A stretch of 47,040 nt of DNA, taken from NCBI GenBank assembly GCA_013298945.1, contig JAAFJR010000006.1:148047-195086 (forward strand), read 5' to 3'. The position numbers and the translations under genes were made by a program. Source of the DNA: Polaromonas sp. (lineage in GTDB: Bacteria; Pseudomonadota; Gammaproteobacteria; Burkholderiales; Burkholderiaceae_C). The first letter of the stretch is position 1; each line of letters begins with the position of its first letter. Positions 1 through 7,391 of this stretch are shown here, piece after piece. The notes beneath the pieces were generated by a model that saw only the letters and a list, made by a program, of their open reading frames with translations, had not been told where the DNA came from and searched no databases.

Positions 1-135
1 TAGCTCGTTGCCTAAGAGCTGGTAGGTCGGGCAAGTCGCGGTACAAAAGCCGCAGTGCACACATTTGCGCAGAATCGCTTCTGCGGAATCACCGTCTGGC
101 GTGTTTTTGAATTCGGGGGCGAGATTGGTTTGCAT
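1..135 (-). CDS. glcF: Glycolate oxidase iron-sulfur subunit GlcF (N-terminal part)
   Basis: Only the first 45 codons are in the window; the gene runs off the left edge. The predicted N-terminus holds a ferredoxin-type cysteine cluster, CVHCGFCTATCP at residues 25-36, which binds a 4Fe-4S centre and is where GlcF carries its first cluster. GlcF passes electrons from the flavin subunits of membrane-associated glycolate oxidase during conversion of glycolate to glyoxylate. The ATG at 135-133 lies 54 bases after the glcE stop on the same strand, so the two are very likely cotranscribed. The identity rests on the cysteine motif plus the glcE neighbour; the remainder of the protein cannot be seen. 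Confidence 0.85.
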   Translation of the reverse strand, partial: MQTNLAPEFKNTPDGDSAEAILRKCVHCGFCTATCPTYQLLGNEL

Positions 136-189
136 GCTGCGTATGGATTATTTTTGTAACGTATTGAATTTGTTTACTTTTTTCAATTT

Positions 190-1305
190 TTACATATCAG
201 CAAACATGCGGCCACGGTTGAAGTTGCCGGCTGGGTCGAATTCTTGCTTCAATTTGCGGTGAATTCGGTCTAAAGGTGCTTTTAAGGGGTTAAAAACAGC
301 TGTAGCCGGCGTATTCATTGCCTGAGCAGCTATAAATAATATAGCATTTCCACCTAATGCGTTCACTTGGCTACGGAGTCGTGCAGCCTCGCTGTAAGGC
401 AATTTGACCCAACGCTGTGCACCATGCCACTCCACAATAGTCTCGCCTAGCTGCAAATCTGGCGCTGTGTCTGGCACGCTCAGCCGCCACAGGCATTCGT
501 CACCTCGCAATTTGAAAAAATCCATGCTTTGGTTGCGCAAAGCTTGCCAATCGGACGCTACAGACACATTACCTGTTGATGAATTTTGTAGCTTGCCACC
601 CATCTTTTTCACCGCCGCATCAACCGCCGCGACTGCACCTCGCAAGCGTACATAAAGTGTGCCGACGCCAGCTTCTTGAATCCAGCAACTGGCGTTCAAA
701 GGTAGCGGTTGTGCGCCCCAAGCATTGAGCATGTTCAGCGCTTCAGACTGCGTGCTTTCAAACTTCAAAGTCGCCTCAGCTGGCGCGATAGGCAAAACCT
801 TGAGAGACACCTCGGTGATCAGCCCCAGCGTGCCCATAGAGCCAGCCATCAAGCGACTAACATCGTAGCCAGCGACATTTTTCATCACCGTACCGCCAAA
901 GTGCAGCGCCTCGCCTTTGCCGTTGACTATGTCAATGCCCAACACAAAGTCTTTCACGCTGCCGCTGCTGGCGCGGCTGGGGCCGCTTAAACCGGCTGCG
1001 ACCATGCCACCCACGGTAGTGCCCGTACTAAAGTGTGGTGGTTCGAACGGCAGACATTGGTTCTTTTCAGCCAGCACTGCTTCCAACTCCGCTAAAGGCG
1101 TACCCGCTTTGACAGTGACGACCAGCTCGCTGGGCTCGTAACTGGTGATGCCGTTTAAACCTGTGGTGTCTAAGATGTCACCCTGCAAGGATTGACCGTA
1201 AAAGTCTTTCGTGCCACCACCGCGAATTCTGAGACGCGTTGACGCACTTGCAGCGGTTTTGATGCGCTCAACAATGGTTTGCAAATCTTGTGGCGCGTTT
1301 GACAT
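190..1305 (-). CDS. glcE: Glycolate oxidase FAD-binding subunit GlcE
   Basis: 371 residues, close to the usual GlcE length. The N-terminal half is a PCMH-type FAD-binding domain (about residues 20-185), with the glycine-rich STGTTVGGMVAAGLSGPSR stretch near 93-111 and the VMKNVAGYDVSRL motif at 140-152 typical of GlcE. The C-terminus ends FDPAGNFNRGRMF, the common ending of FAD-linked oxidase subunits. With GlcD and GlcF it forms glycolate oxidase; glcF follows directly and glcD is not in the window. Residues 320-336 are encoded by a copy of the 51-bp interspersed repeat, just before the conserved FNPLKAPLDRIHRKLK ending. Homologues I remember are two or three residues shorter in that loop, so the insert is nearly length-neutral. 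Confidence 0.93.
   Translation of the reverse strand: MSNAPQDLQTIVERIKTAASASTRLRIRGGGTKDFYGQSLQGDILDTTGLNGITSYEPSELVVTVKAGTPLAELEAVLAEKNQCLPFEPPHFSTGTTVGGMVAAGLSGPSRASSGSVKDFVLGIDIVNGKGEALHFGGTVMKNVAGYDVSRLMAGSMGTLGLITEVSLKVLPIAPAEATLKFESTQSEALNMLNAWGAQPLPLNASCWIQEAGVGTLYVRLRGAVAAVDAAVKKMGGKLQNSSTGNVSVASDWQALRNQSMDFFKLRGDECLWRLSVPDTAPDLQLGETIVEWHGAQRWVKLPYSEAARLRSQVNALGGNAILFIAAQAMNTPATAVFNPLKAPLDRIHRKLKQEFDPAGNFNRGRMFADM
298..348 (-). repeat. 51-bp interspersed repeat, copy 1 (in glcE)
   Basis: Near-consensus copy. On the minus strand it starts with the AT-rich hairpin arm GCTATATTATTTATAGC and ends with the core ending ACGCCGGCTACAGC. It is read in the A sense of the family: codons start at element base 1 and give N-A-I-L-F-I-A-A-Q-A-M-N-T-P-A-T-A. 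The frame stays open, with CAG at element bases 25-27. Confidence 0.9.
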
Positions 1306-1321
1306 ATTTGAGCTTGAAACC

Positions 1322-2272
1322 TTAGTCTTGATAAAAATTCACCGGTAAACCGGGCACATCCACCTGCATAGAAAACACATGACCTGCCAGTGGCTGCGCC
1401 TTCATTTCCTCAGCGGGGCGCATGAAGCTTGAAGTCGTGATGAACAGAGTTTTCATGTCGTCACCGCCAAAGCACGGCATGGTGGTGCAGCGTGTGGGGG
1501 TGGGAATATTCGCCAATAATTTACCTGAGGGCGCGAATTTCAAAATCCGCTGTCCGTCATACATGGCAATGTAATAGTTGCCTTGGGTGTCGACCGCGCA
1601 GCCGTCTGGACGGCCTTGATAATTGACACCTTGAGGGTTTTCTGGCGTCCAATTTGCGGGCTTTTTGTCAAATTTTTGAAAAACGCGTTTGTTTGACATT
1701 CTGCCCGTCACTTCATCCCAATCCCACGCGTGGATGATTTGGTCTACCGTGTCTGCCCAATAAATGGTTTTGTTGTCTGGCGACCAGCCTAGGCCGTTGG
1801 CCAATATCGCGTCTTTTTGGACAATTTCAAATTTAGGCGGTTTTTTATGCGTCACTGTGTCGCGTGCATCCAGTCGGTACAGGGCAGCCAAGCGCTCGGT
1901 GCGCGGCTCAAACATGCTGCCGGCCCAAAAGCGTCCTGCGGTGTCGCATTTGCCATCGTTGAAACGCTGAGTTGCGGTGTTGTAATTGACTGAGGCAATT
2001 TTGACCAACTCTGATTGCCAATGCGCTGCGCGGTAAATGCCGTCGCGCAGAGCAACGATTAACCCGCCGCGCTTGGCCGGCGCAATGCAGCCTGGCTCTT
2101 GCGATAAATCCCAACCCTCTGTCACCATGCCGTCTAAGCTAGAGCGGTGGATTTTTTTACCTGGAATGTCGATCCAATACAGCATTTGCTCGGCCGGATG
2201 CCAAAAAGGCGATTCGCCCAGCATGTCGGGTGCTGTGCTTACCTTGGTCCAAATGGGTTCTTTTGCACTCAT
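1322..2272 (-). CDS. SMP-30/gluconolactonase/LRE family protein
   Basis: 316 residues, a six-bladed beta-propeller of the SMP-30/regucalcin family. Family metal ligands are visible: Glu20 in LGESPFW, Asn159 in NGLGWSPDN and Asp223 in GRPDGCAVD. The RFNDGKCDTAGRFWAGSM stretch (103-120) is also typical. Members hydrolyse sugar lactones using a divalent metal; the substrate cannot be told from sequence. It lies 16 bases upstream of glcE on the same strand, and its start is 6 bases from the stop of the heptosyltransferase gene, so these genes probably share a transcript although their functions are unrelated. The start is supported by the conserved GESPFW position near residue 20. Confidence 0.88.
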   Translation of the reverse strand: MSAKEPIWTKVSTAPDMLGESPFWHPAEQMLYWIDIPGKKIHRSSLDGMVTEGWDLSQEPGCIAPAKRGGLIVALRDGIYRAAHWQSELVKIASVNYNTATQRFNDGKCDTAGRFWAGSMFEPRTERLAALYRLDARDTVTHKKPPKFEIVQKDAILANGLGWSPDNKTIYWADTVDQIIHAWDWDEVTGRMSNKRVFQKFDKKPANWTPENPQGVNYQGRPDGCAVDTQGNYYIAMYDGQRILKFAPSGKLLANIPTPTRCTTMPCFGGDDMKTLFITTSSFMRPAEEMKAQPLAGHVFSMQVDVPGLPVNFYQD

Positions 2273-2278
2273 GGCAGA

Positions 2279-3301
2279 TTACGTCTCCATTGTTTTCAAT
2301 ACGAGGTCAGCGCTGATGTCTCGCAAACAGCGCGTGTGACTAAATTCACATTCTCGCGCAAAACAAGGGGCACAATCGAGTGAAGGTAAGTAATTTGTAT
2401 TATTTTTTAGCCACAAAACTTTGGCGGCAGTGTTCAAAGGCGGTGTGTGCAACGGGCTGGATGAGCCAAATATCGCCACCTGAGGCACACCCAGCGCGGC
2501 TGCGACGTGCATCAAGCCCGAATCATTACTCACTACATATTTTGTAGATGCTATGGCAGCAAATGCGCCGGCTAGAGACGTTTTTCCTGCTAAATTCAAA
2601 CATTTATTAGGCTGCTTTTCATTCACTGGCTGAGCAATAGATTCGCACAGCTCAAACTCCTTGCCTGAGCCCAAGAGTACAACTTGAACATCTAGCTTCA
2701 GTGCCAAATCAACAAAATGCTGCGCCGGCCAGCGCTTGGCAGAGCCAAACTCCGCCCCAGGCGAAAAAACAACGTAATTGCCACGCTGTAAACCCAGATC
2801 AGCCAAGCTCGTTTGCACTTCAGCGACATTCAAAATCAGCTTTGGAATATCCGCTTGGTATCCCGTTTTTGGGTTCTCTTCACCACTCAAAGCCGAATAA
2901 AACGCGACCATGGGCGGTTTGTTGGTCGGATTTTTGAGCCTGTGCGTCAAAAATCCCACCCGTGCTTCACCCATATAGCCAATCCGCTTTGGGATGCCGG
3001 CAAATAAGGGCAGTAACGCGCTTTTGAGCGAATTTGGCAACACATAAGCAGTGTCAAACGGCTGCGCACGTTTGCTGAAATCAGCCGCAATTTTGCGCCG
3101 TGCGGCAAACTGCAAACCACCGTGCGCGAAAGGAAATTCAATCACCTCCGCCACGCTGGGCATAGCGCGATAAACAGGTGCAACCCACGGCAACGCTCCA
3201 ACGGTGATGCGCTCACCCCGCGCGTGCAAGCGCCGCAGCAGCGGCTCGGTCATAACCGCATCGCCAATCCACTGGGGGGCGATGATTAAAGAATTTGTCA
3301 A
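2279..3301 (-). CDS. waaF: GT9 family ADP-heptose:LPS heptosyltransferase (WaaF-like)
   Basis: GT9 fold (two Rossmann domains). The N-terminus LIIAPQWIGDAVMTEPLLRRL matches the start of WaaF-type heptosyltransferases; the C-terminal half has FSPGAEFGSAKRWP and VSNDSGLMHVAAALGVPQVAIFG, the nucleotide-sugar site. It adds heptose to the LPS inner core at the inner face of the cytoplasmic membrane. I chose a TTG start at 3301, which overlaps the stop of the upstream zinc-finger gene (TTGA) and gives 340 residues with the conserved beginning at the N-terminus. The reading frame also extends to an ATG at 3358, but that would add 19 residues not seen in the family. Heptosyltransferase I or another GT9 acceptor specificity cannot be excluded. 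A weak match to the 51-bp repeat lies at 2529-2579. Confidence 0.85.
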   Translation of the reverse strand: MTNSLIIAPQWIGDAVMTEPLLRRLHARGERITVGALPWVAPVYRAMPSVAEVIEFPFAHGGLQFAARRKIAADFSKRAQPFDTAYVLPNSLKSALLPLFAGIPKRIGYMGEARVGFLTHRLKNPTNKPPMVAFYSALSGEENPKTGYQADIPKLILNVAEVQTSLADLGLQRGNYVVFSPGAEFGSAKRWPAQHFVDLALKLDVQVVLLGSGKEFELCESIAQPVNEKQPNKCLNLAGKTSLAGAFAAIASTKYVVSNDSGLMHVAAALGVPQVAIFGSSSPLHTPPLNTAAKVLWLKNNTNYLPSLDCAPCFARECEFSHTRCLRDISADLVLKTMET

Positions 3302-3522
3302 TGTCCTGAGAAATGTTCGCCCGCTTTGAGCGTGTAAACCGAGCCGCAATAAGCGCATTTGCCACTACCAGTATGGCCCACGTCGATGAAAACCTTGGGG
3401 TGGTTGTTCCACACCGCCATGCCCGCTTGTGGGCTGGGGCAGAACACGCCGCCTTGGCGGTTCAGGTCAGATGCCAGTAGCTCGACGGTAGCTGGGGCTT
3501 TAGAAGTAGCTGGATTTGTCAT
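3298..3522 (-). CDS. Small CHCC-type zinc-finger protein
   Basis: With the ATG at 3522 the product is 74 residues. The second half contains VFCPSPQAGMAVWNNHPKVF, then H-TGSGKCAYCGSVYTL. This resembles the zf-CHCC family (bacterial relatives of the mitochondrial complex I subunit NDUFS6): one Cys, one His and a CxxC that together bind zinc. An in-frame ATG at 3576 would overlap the upstream gene; the internal start is preferred because the family begins just before the conserved part. The stop overlaps the TTG start of the heptosyltransferase gene, so translation is probably coupled. The precise role is unknown. Confidence 0.75.
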   Translation of the reverse strand: MTNPATSKAPATVELLASDLNRQGGVFCPSPQAGMAVWNNHPKVFIDVGHTGSGKCAYCGSVYTLKAGEHFSGH

Positions 3523-3572
3523 GGTTTTTAGAGTTTTAGCAGGCAAAAGTCGTATTTTACGGGGCTTGCTGG

Positions 3573-3998
3573 TCAACTCGCTTCTATTTTTTGCTCTATT
3601 TCAGGCTTTTCTGCAGGTCTAAACAGCTCCCAGCTTTGCAACTTGCCACCTGCAAAGGTGGCTGTCACATGCGATTGTGTGCCGTCTGTCCAGCGAAAAA
3701 CCTCGGGCTGGGCGTCTTTGACGCTCAAAAGCTCACCTAAGGCCTTGGTCATGGCAATCACGTGCATCAAGGTTTTACCCTTTTGTAGCTTGGCGTTGAG
3801 CATGACCGCGCTGTCCACATAGCCGATGGGGCGGTTGGCGGCACGTTTCAAAATTTGCATCAAACGGCTGAAATGCAGCAATGCCCAAGTGACTAGGCCT
3901 GATACGACTAATGCCACCCCAGTCCACTGGTAGTGTTTGTACGCAAATGCCAACAAGCCTGTGGCGGCTAAAGGAACTAAGATTTTTTGAAAATTCAT
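3573..3998 (-). CDS. Uncharacterised small membrane protein
   Basis: 141 residues with two hydrophobic segments near the N-terminus (about residues 5-22 and 26-45, LVPLAATGLLAFAY and GVALVVSGLVTWALLHF), then a soluble domain of about 90 residues with no catalytic motif that I recognise. Likely a small inner-membrane protein with a cytoplasmic tail. It precedes the zinc-finger and heptosyltransferase genes on the same strand and may share their transcript. I do not recognise a function. Confidence 0.7.
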   Translation of the reverse strand: MNFQKILVPLAATGLLAFAYKHYQWTGVALVVSGLVTWALLHFSRLMQILKRAANRPIGYVDSAVMLNAKLQKGKTLMHVIAMTKALGELLSVKDAQPEVFRWTDGTQSHVTATFAGGKLQSWELFRPAEKPEIEQKIEAS

Positions 3999-4064
3999 AG
4001 CATTATTGTCCTATGAATTTGGGTTATCAGACCGATAAATAACCCTTTGTGCCTGCAACAAACT

Positions 4065-5447
4065 TTATAGTCCCCGCACAATCGCCATCGCCTCCTCAAT
4101 CCGCTCAACGGCATGAATCGTCAGCCCTTCAAAGTCTTTGTTCTCTTTCGTACCCTTTTTGGGCGCATTGGCTTTGGGCACAATCGCCACGCTGAAGCCC
4201 AGCTTGGCAGCCTCTTTGAGCCGCTCTTGGCCGCGCGGCGCAGGACGCACTTCACCAGCTAATCCGACTTCGCCAAAAGCGATAAATCCCTTGGGCAGGG
4301 CTTTTCCTCTCAAACTAGAAGTAATCGACAGCATCACCGCCAAATCAGCCGCTGGCTCGCTGATACGCACACCCCCCACGGCGTTGACGAAGACGTCTTG
4401 ATCCATACAAGCAACGCCCGCGTGGCGGTGCAACACCGCCAAAAGCATAGCAAGCCGGTCTTTGTCCAAACCCACGCTGAGGCGTCTAGGTGAGGGGCCG
4501 CCGCTGTCGACCAAGGCTTGAATCTCTACCAACAAAGGCCGCGTACCCTCTAAAGTGACCATCACGCAGCTGCCTGGCACGGGCTCGGAGTGCTGGCTTA
4601 AAAAGATGGCGCTGGGGTTGCTCACGCCCTTGAGCCCCTTTTCCGTCATGGCAAAAACGCCAATTTCATTGACCGCACCAAAGCGGTTTTTGATAGCACG
4701 TACCAAGCGGAAACTGCTGTGGGTATCGCCCTCAAAGTACAAAACCGTGTCAACCATGTGCTCCAGCACGCGAGGACCTGCTAAAGCGCCCTCTTTCGTG
4801 ACGTGGCCGACTAAAACAATGCTTGTTCCGCTACTTTTTGCATAGCGGGTGAGGTGCGCCGCGCATTCGCGCACCTGTGCAACTGAGCCTGGGGCAGAGG
4901 TGAGTTGTTCGGAATAGACTGTTTGAATCGAGTCAATCACTGCAATATTGGGCTGCGTGGCTTCCAGCGTGGCGAGGATTTTCTCCAGCCCAATCTCTGC
5001 CAGCACCTTGACTTGCGAATGGTCCAGCCCCAACCGCCGCGAGCGCAGCGCGACCTGTGCGCCACTTTCTTCCCCCGTCACGTACAGCGTTTTTTGCCCG
5101 CTGCGCTGCAAAGAATCTAGCGCTTGCAAGAGCAGCGTCGATTTACCAATGCCAGGGTCGCCGCCAATCAGCACCACGCCGCCTTCGACAATACCGCCGC
5201 CTAAAACGCGATCCAGTTCGTCATGCCCAGTCGCAGTGCGTTGAAAATCTATTGCATCAATATCGCCCAGCGTTGCCACTTCAGCGGTTTTAGCCAGTGA
5301 AGCGAAGCGGTTTTTTGTGGGTAACGCGCTTTCTGCCACGGACTCGACCAGCGTGTTCCAAGCATTGCAACTGGGGCATTTGCCCAACCATTTGGGTGCT
5401 GTGCCACCACATTCAGTGCAAACGTAAATTGTTTTTTCTTTAGCCAT
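4065..5447 (-). CDS. radA: DNA repair protein RadA
   Basis: 460 residues, the normal RadA length. Domain order is complete: an N-terminal four-cysteine zinc finger (C10, C13, C24, C27), a RecA-like ATPase with Walker A GGDPGIGKST at 95-104, the RadA-specific KNRFG motif near residue 255, and a C-terminal Lon-like domain ending in the HAVERIEEAM region. RadA is a hexameric DnaB-like helicase that extends branches in recombination intermediates and supports natural transformation in many species. It is transcribed away from hpaR with a 76-bp AT-rich gap between the starts. Confidence 0.97.
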   Translation of the reverse strand: MAKEKTIYVCTECGGTAPKWLGKCPSCNAWNTLVESVAESALPTKNRFASLAKTAEVATLGDIDAIDFQRTATGHDELDRVLGGGIVEGGVVLIGGDPGIGKSTLLLQALDSLQRSGQKTLYVTGEESGAQVALRSRRLGLDHSQVKVLAEIGLEKILATLEATQPNIAVIDSIQTVYSEQLTSAPGSVAQVRECAAHLTRYAKSSGTSIVLVGHVTKEGALAGPRVLEHMVDTVLYFEGDTHSSFRLVRAIKNRFGAVNEIGVFAMTEKGLKGVSNPSAIFLSQHSEPVPGSCVMVTLEGTRPLLVEIQALVDSGGPSPRRLSVGLDKDRLAMLLAVLHRHAGVACMDQDVFVNAVGGVRISEPAADLAVMLSITSSLRGKALPKGFIAFGEVGLAGEVRPAPRGQERLKEAAKLGFSVAIVPKANAPKKGTKENKDFEGLTIHAVERIEEAMAIVRGL

Positions 5448-5495
5448 GCCCCATGATACTGTATATGTAAACAGCTATCAAGTTTAATCAAAATC

Positions 5496-5511
5496 ATTTA
5501 ATATATTAAAT
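5496..5511. promoter_or_regulatory. Perfect 16-bp palindrome upstream of hpaR, candidate operator
   Basis: ATTTAATATATTAAAT is a perfect palindrome centred about 20 bases before the hpaR ATG at 5524, inside the divergent radA-hpaR gap. MarR-family dimers bind AT-rich palindromes of about this size, usually near their own promoter, so this is the natural candidate for HpaR autoregulation and control of the hpa operon. The motif is seen directly; binding is inferred. Confidence 0.5.
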
Positions 5512-5523
5512 AATATAAAGCCC

Positions 5524-5967
5524 ATGACAGCAAACCAAGCCACACCCTTTCAACACCGGAACCTGCCGCGCCTGCTGCTGCAAGCGCGTGAAGCGGTGAT
5601 GGCGCACACGCGGCCATCATTGCGCGAGCATGCGTTGAGCGACCAGCAATGGCGGGTGCTCAGGGTGCTGGGCGAAAACGGCACGGTGGAAACGGGCCGC
5701 GTGGCGCGCGAGGCTTTCATCCTCGGGCCCAGTCTGACGGGTGTGCTGACCCGCATGGAGCGCGACGGCTTGATCACGCGTTATCGCGACGCTGCTGATC
5801 AGCGCCGCACCGTGGTGGCAGCTACCGAGCGCGGCCATGCGCTGGTGGCCACCCTGTCAACCACCATAGAAACCCATTACCAATGGATGGAGAACACTTT
5901 GGGAAAAGACAAATTGGCACAGCTGTATGCGCTGTTGGACGCTGTGATTGAACTGGAGCAAACATGA
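5524..5967 (+). CDS. hpaR: HpaR, MarR-family repressor of the homoprotocatechuate operon
   Basis: 147 residues with the MarR winged-helix fold. The segment ALSDQQWRVLRVLGENG, then REAFILGPSLTGVLTRMERDGLITR (helix-turn-helix and recognition helix, about 60-85) and RDAADQRRTVVAATERGHAL (wing) match HpaR. HpaR represses the hpa genes until a pathway aromatic is present. It is the first gene of the plus-strand operon and its stop overlaps the next start as ATGA (5964-5967), which indicates translational coupling. A perfect palindrome lies just upstream. Confidence 0.92.
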   Translation: MTANQATPFQHRNLPRLLLQAREAVMAHTRPSLREHALSDQQWRVLRVLGENGTVETGRVAREAFILGPSLTGVLTRMERDGLITRYRDAADQRRTVVAATERGHALVATLSTTIETHYQWMENTLGKDKLAQLYALLDAVIELEQT

Positions 5968-6605
5968 GTTACATACCCAAAGGAATGGTCTACGGCACGC
6001 TGCTAAATTTCAAAGCAGAAATGGCGGCGATGCAGTCGCAGATGCACCAGCCGCCCTACAAAGCACCACCTCAAGCGCCTGTGTTGTATGTCAAACCTGC
6101 CAATACCTGGAGCGCGAATGGCGCAAACATCGCCGTGCCAGCGCGTGTGCCTGAAGTGGAGATTGGAGCAACCATCGCCATGGTTGTTTCAAATAAACAA
6201 ATTTGCTATGTACTGATGAACGACCTGAGCATCCCGCACAGCAGCTTTTTCCGGCCACCGGTCAAGTTCAAATGCTTGGATGGATTTTTGGGCATAGGTT
6301 CGAACACCATTGAAACCGACAAACCGCAGGATTTCAAACTAGAGGTTCGTGTGAACGGTCATCTGGTTCAAAGCGTGGATTTCTCGCAACTGGTGCGGCC
6401 TGCTGCGCAATTGCTAACTGATGTGGGTGACTTCATGACCTTTCGTGACGGTGATGTGTTGATGCTGGGCTGCGATTGCTTAGCTAAAGGGGTAAATGTA
6501 GGAAAAAGACCGTTAGCGCAAGTGGGCGACCAGATCGACATCTCGTCGCCGAGTCATCCCAATTTGGGCACTTTGAGCAACACACTGATCGCGGAGGCCG
6601 CATGA
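5964..6605 (+). CDS. hpaG: HpaG1: HpaG isomerase/decarboxylase, N-terminal subunit
   Basis: 213 residues, matching the N-terminal half of the E. coli HpaG (HpcE) protein, here a separate gene. The fumarylacetoacetate hydrolase fold is recognisable by YVKPANTWSANGANIAVP and the C-terminal KGVNVGKRPLAQVGDQIDI. HpaG handles the later steps of homoprotocatechuate meta-cleavage: decarboxylation of 5-oxopent-3-ene-1,2,5-tricarboxylate and isomerisation of the product. It overlaps hpaR and the downstream half by 4 bases each, so the two HpaG halves should be made in equal amounts. Confidence 0.9.
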   Translation: MSYIPKGMVYGTLLNFKAEMAAMQSQMHQPPYKAPPQAPVLYVKPANTWSANGANIAVPARVPEVEIGATIAMVVSNKQICYVLMNDLSIPHSSFFRPPVKFKCLDGFLGIGSNTIETDKPQDFKLEVRVNGHLVQSVDFSQLVRPAAQLLTDVGDFMTFRDGDVLMLGCDCLAKGVNVGKRPLAQVGDQIDISSPSHPNLGTLSNTLIAEAA

Positions 6606-7390
6606 AACACGCCGTAGTTATTTATGAAGGCGAACGCTACAACGCCGTTGAACAAAACGGGCAGCTTCTGCTGGTTGATGGGGCGCTGGGGCAAATCAAC
6701 CGACTGGTGGATTTTGATGCCGTGCAATGGCTGCCGCCTCTGGCTCCAACCAAACGCCCGCGCACCATTCTGGCTTTGGGTTTGAACTACGCCGACCACG
6801 CCAGAGAGTTGGAATTCAAAGCACCCGAAGAGCCGCTGGTTTTCATCAAAGGTGAAGGCAGTTTGATTGGCCATAACGCGCTGACCTATAGACCACCAGA
6901 CGTCAAATACATGCATTACGAGTGCGAGCTGGCAGTGGTGATTGGTAAAACCGCCAAAAAAGTCAAGCGAGATGACGCCTATGACTTTGTTCAGGGTTAC
7001 ACCGTAGCGAACGATTACGCCATTCGTGATTATTTAGAGAACTGGTACAGGCCCAACCTGCGCGTAAAAAACCGCGACACCTGCACCCCGCTGGGGCCGT
7101 GGTTGGTCGACGCCGCTGATATTCCCAACCCTATGGCGCTGGCGCTGCAAACCACCGTCAACGGCAAAGTCACCCAAAGAGGTAACACGCGGGACATGAT
7201 TTTTGATGTGCCGTTTTTGATCGAATATTTCAGCAGCTTTATGACGCTGCAACCGGGCGATTTGATTTTGACGGGCACGCCCGATGGGGTGGTGGACTGC
7301 CAGCCGGGCGATGTCATCGTCACAGAGATTGAAGGCGTAGGGGCACTCATCAATACGATTACCAATACCAGATCAACCGTGGAAAAGTAA
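6602..7390 (+). CDS. hpaG: HpaG2: HpaG isomerase/decarboxylase, C-terminal subunit
   Basis: 262 residues of the fumarylacetoacetate hydrolase superfamily. The motif ALGLNYADHARE (about 60-71), metal-binding acidic residues in YECELAVVIG (about 105-114) and GYTVANDYAIRD, and the terminal LQPGDLILTGTPDGV stretch are all present, so the active site looks complete. It is the catalytic C-terminal half of the bifunctional HpaG. Its start overlaps the HpaG1 stop (ATGA), and only one base separates its stop from hpaE. Confidence 0.92.
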   Translation: MKHAVVIYEGERYNAVEQNGQLLLVDGALGQINRLVDFDAVQWLPPLAPTKRPRTILALGLNYADHARELEFKAPEEPLVFIKGEGSLIGHNALTYRPPDVKYMHYECELAVVIGKTAKKVKRDDAYDFVQGYTVANDYAIRDYLENWYRPNLRVKNRDTCTPLGPWLVDAADIPNPMALALQTTVNGKVTQRGNTRDMIFDVPFLIEYFSSFMTLQPGDLILTGTPDGVVDCQPGDVIVTEIEGVGALINTITNTRSTVEK

Positions 7391-7391
7391 C

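Noticed and set aside
298-348. The 51-bp element as an insertion sequence remnant or MITE
   Set aside because: No terminal inverted repeats spanning the element, no target site duplication, and the ungapped in-phase replacement pattern does not fit simple transposon insertion. Not fully excluded.
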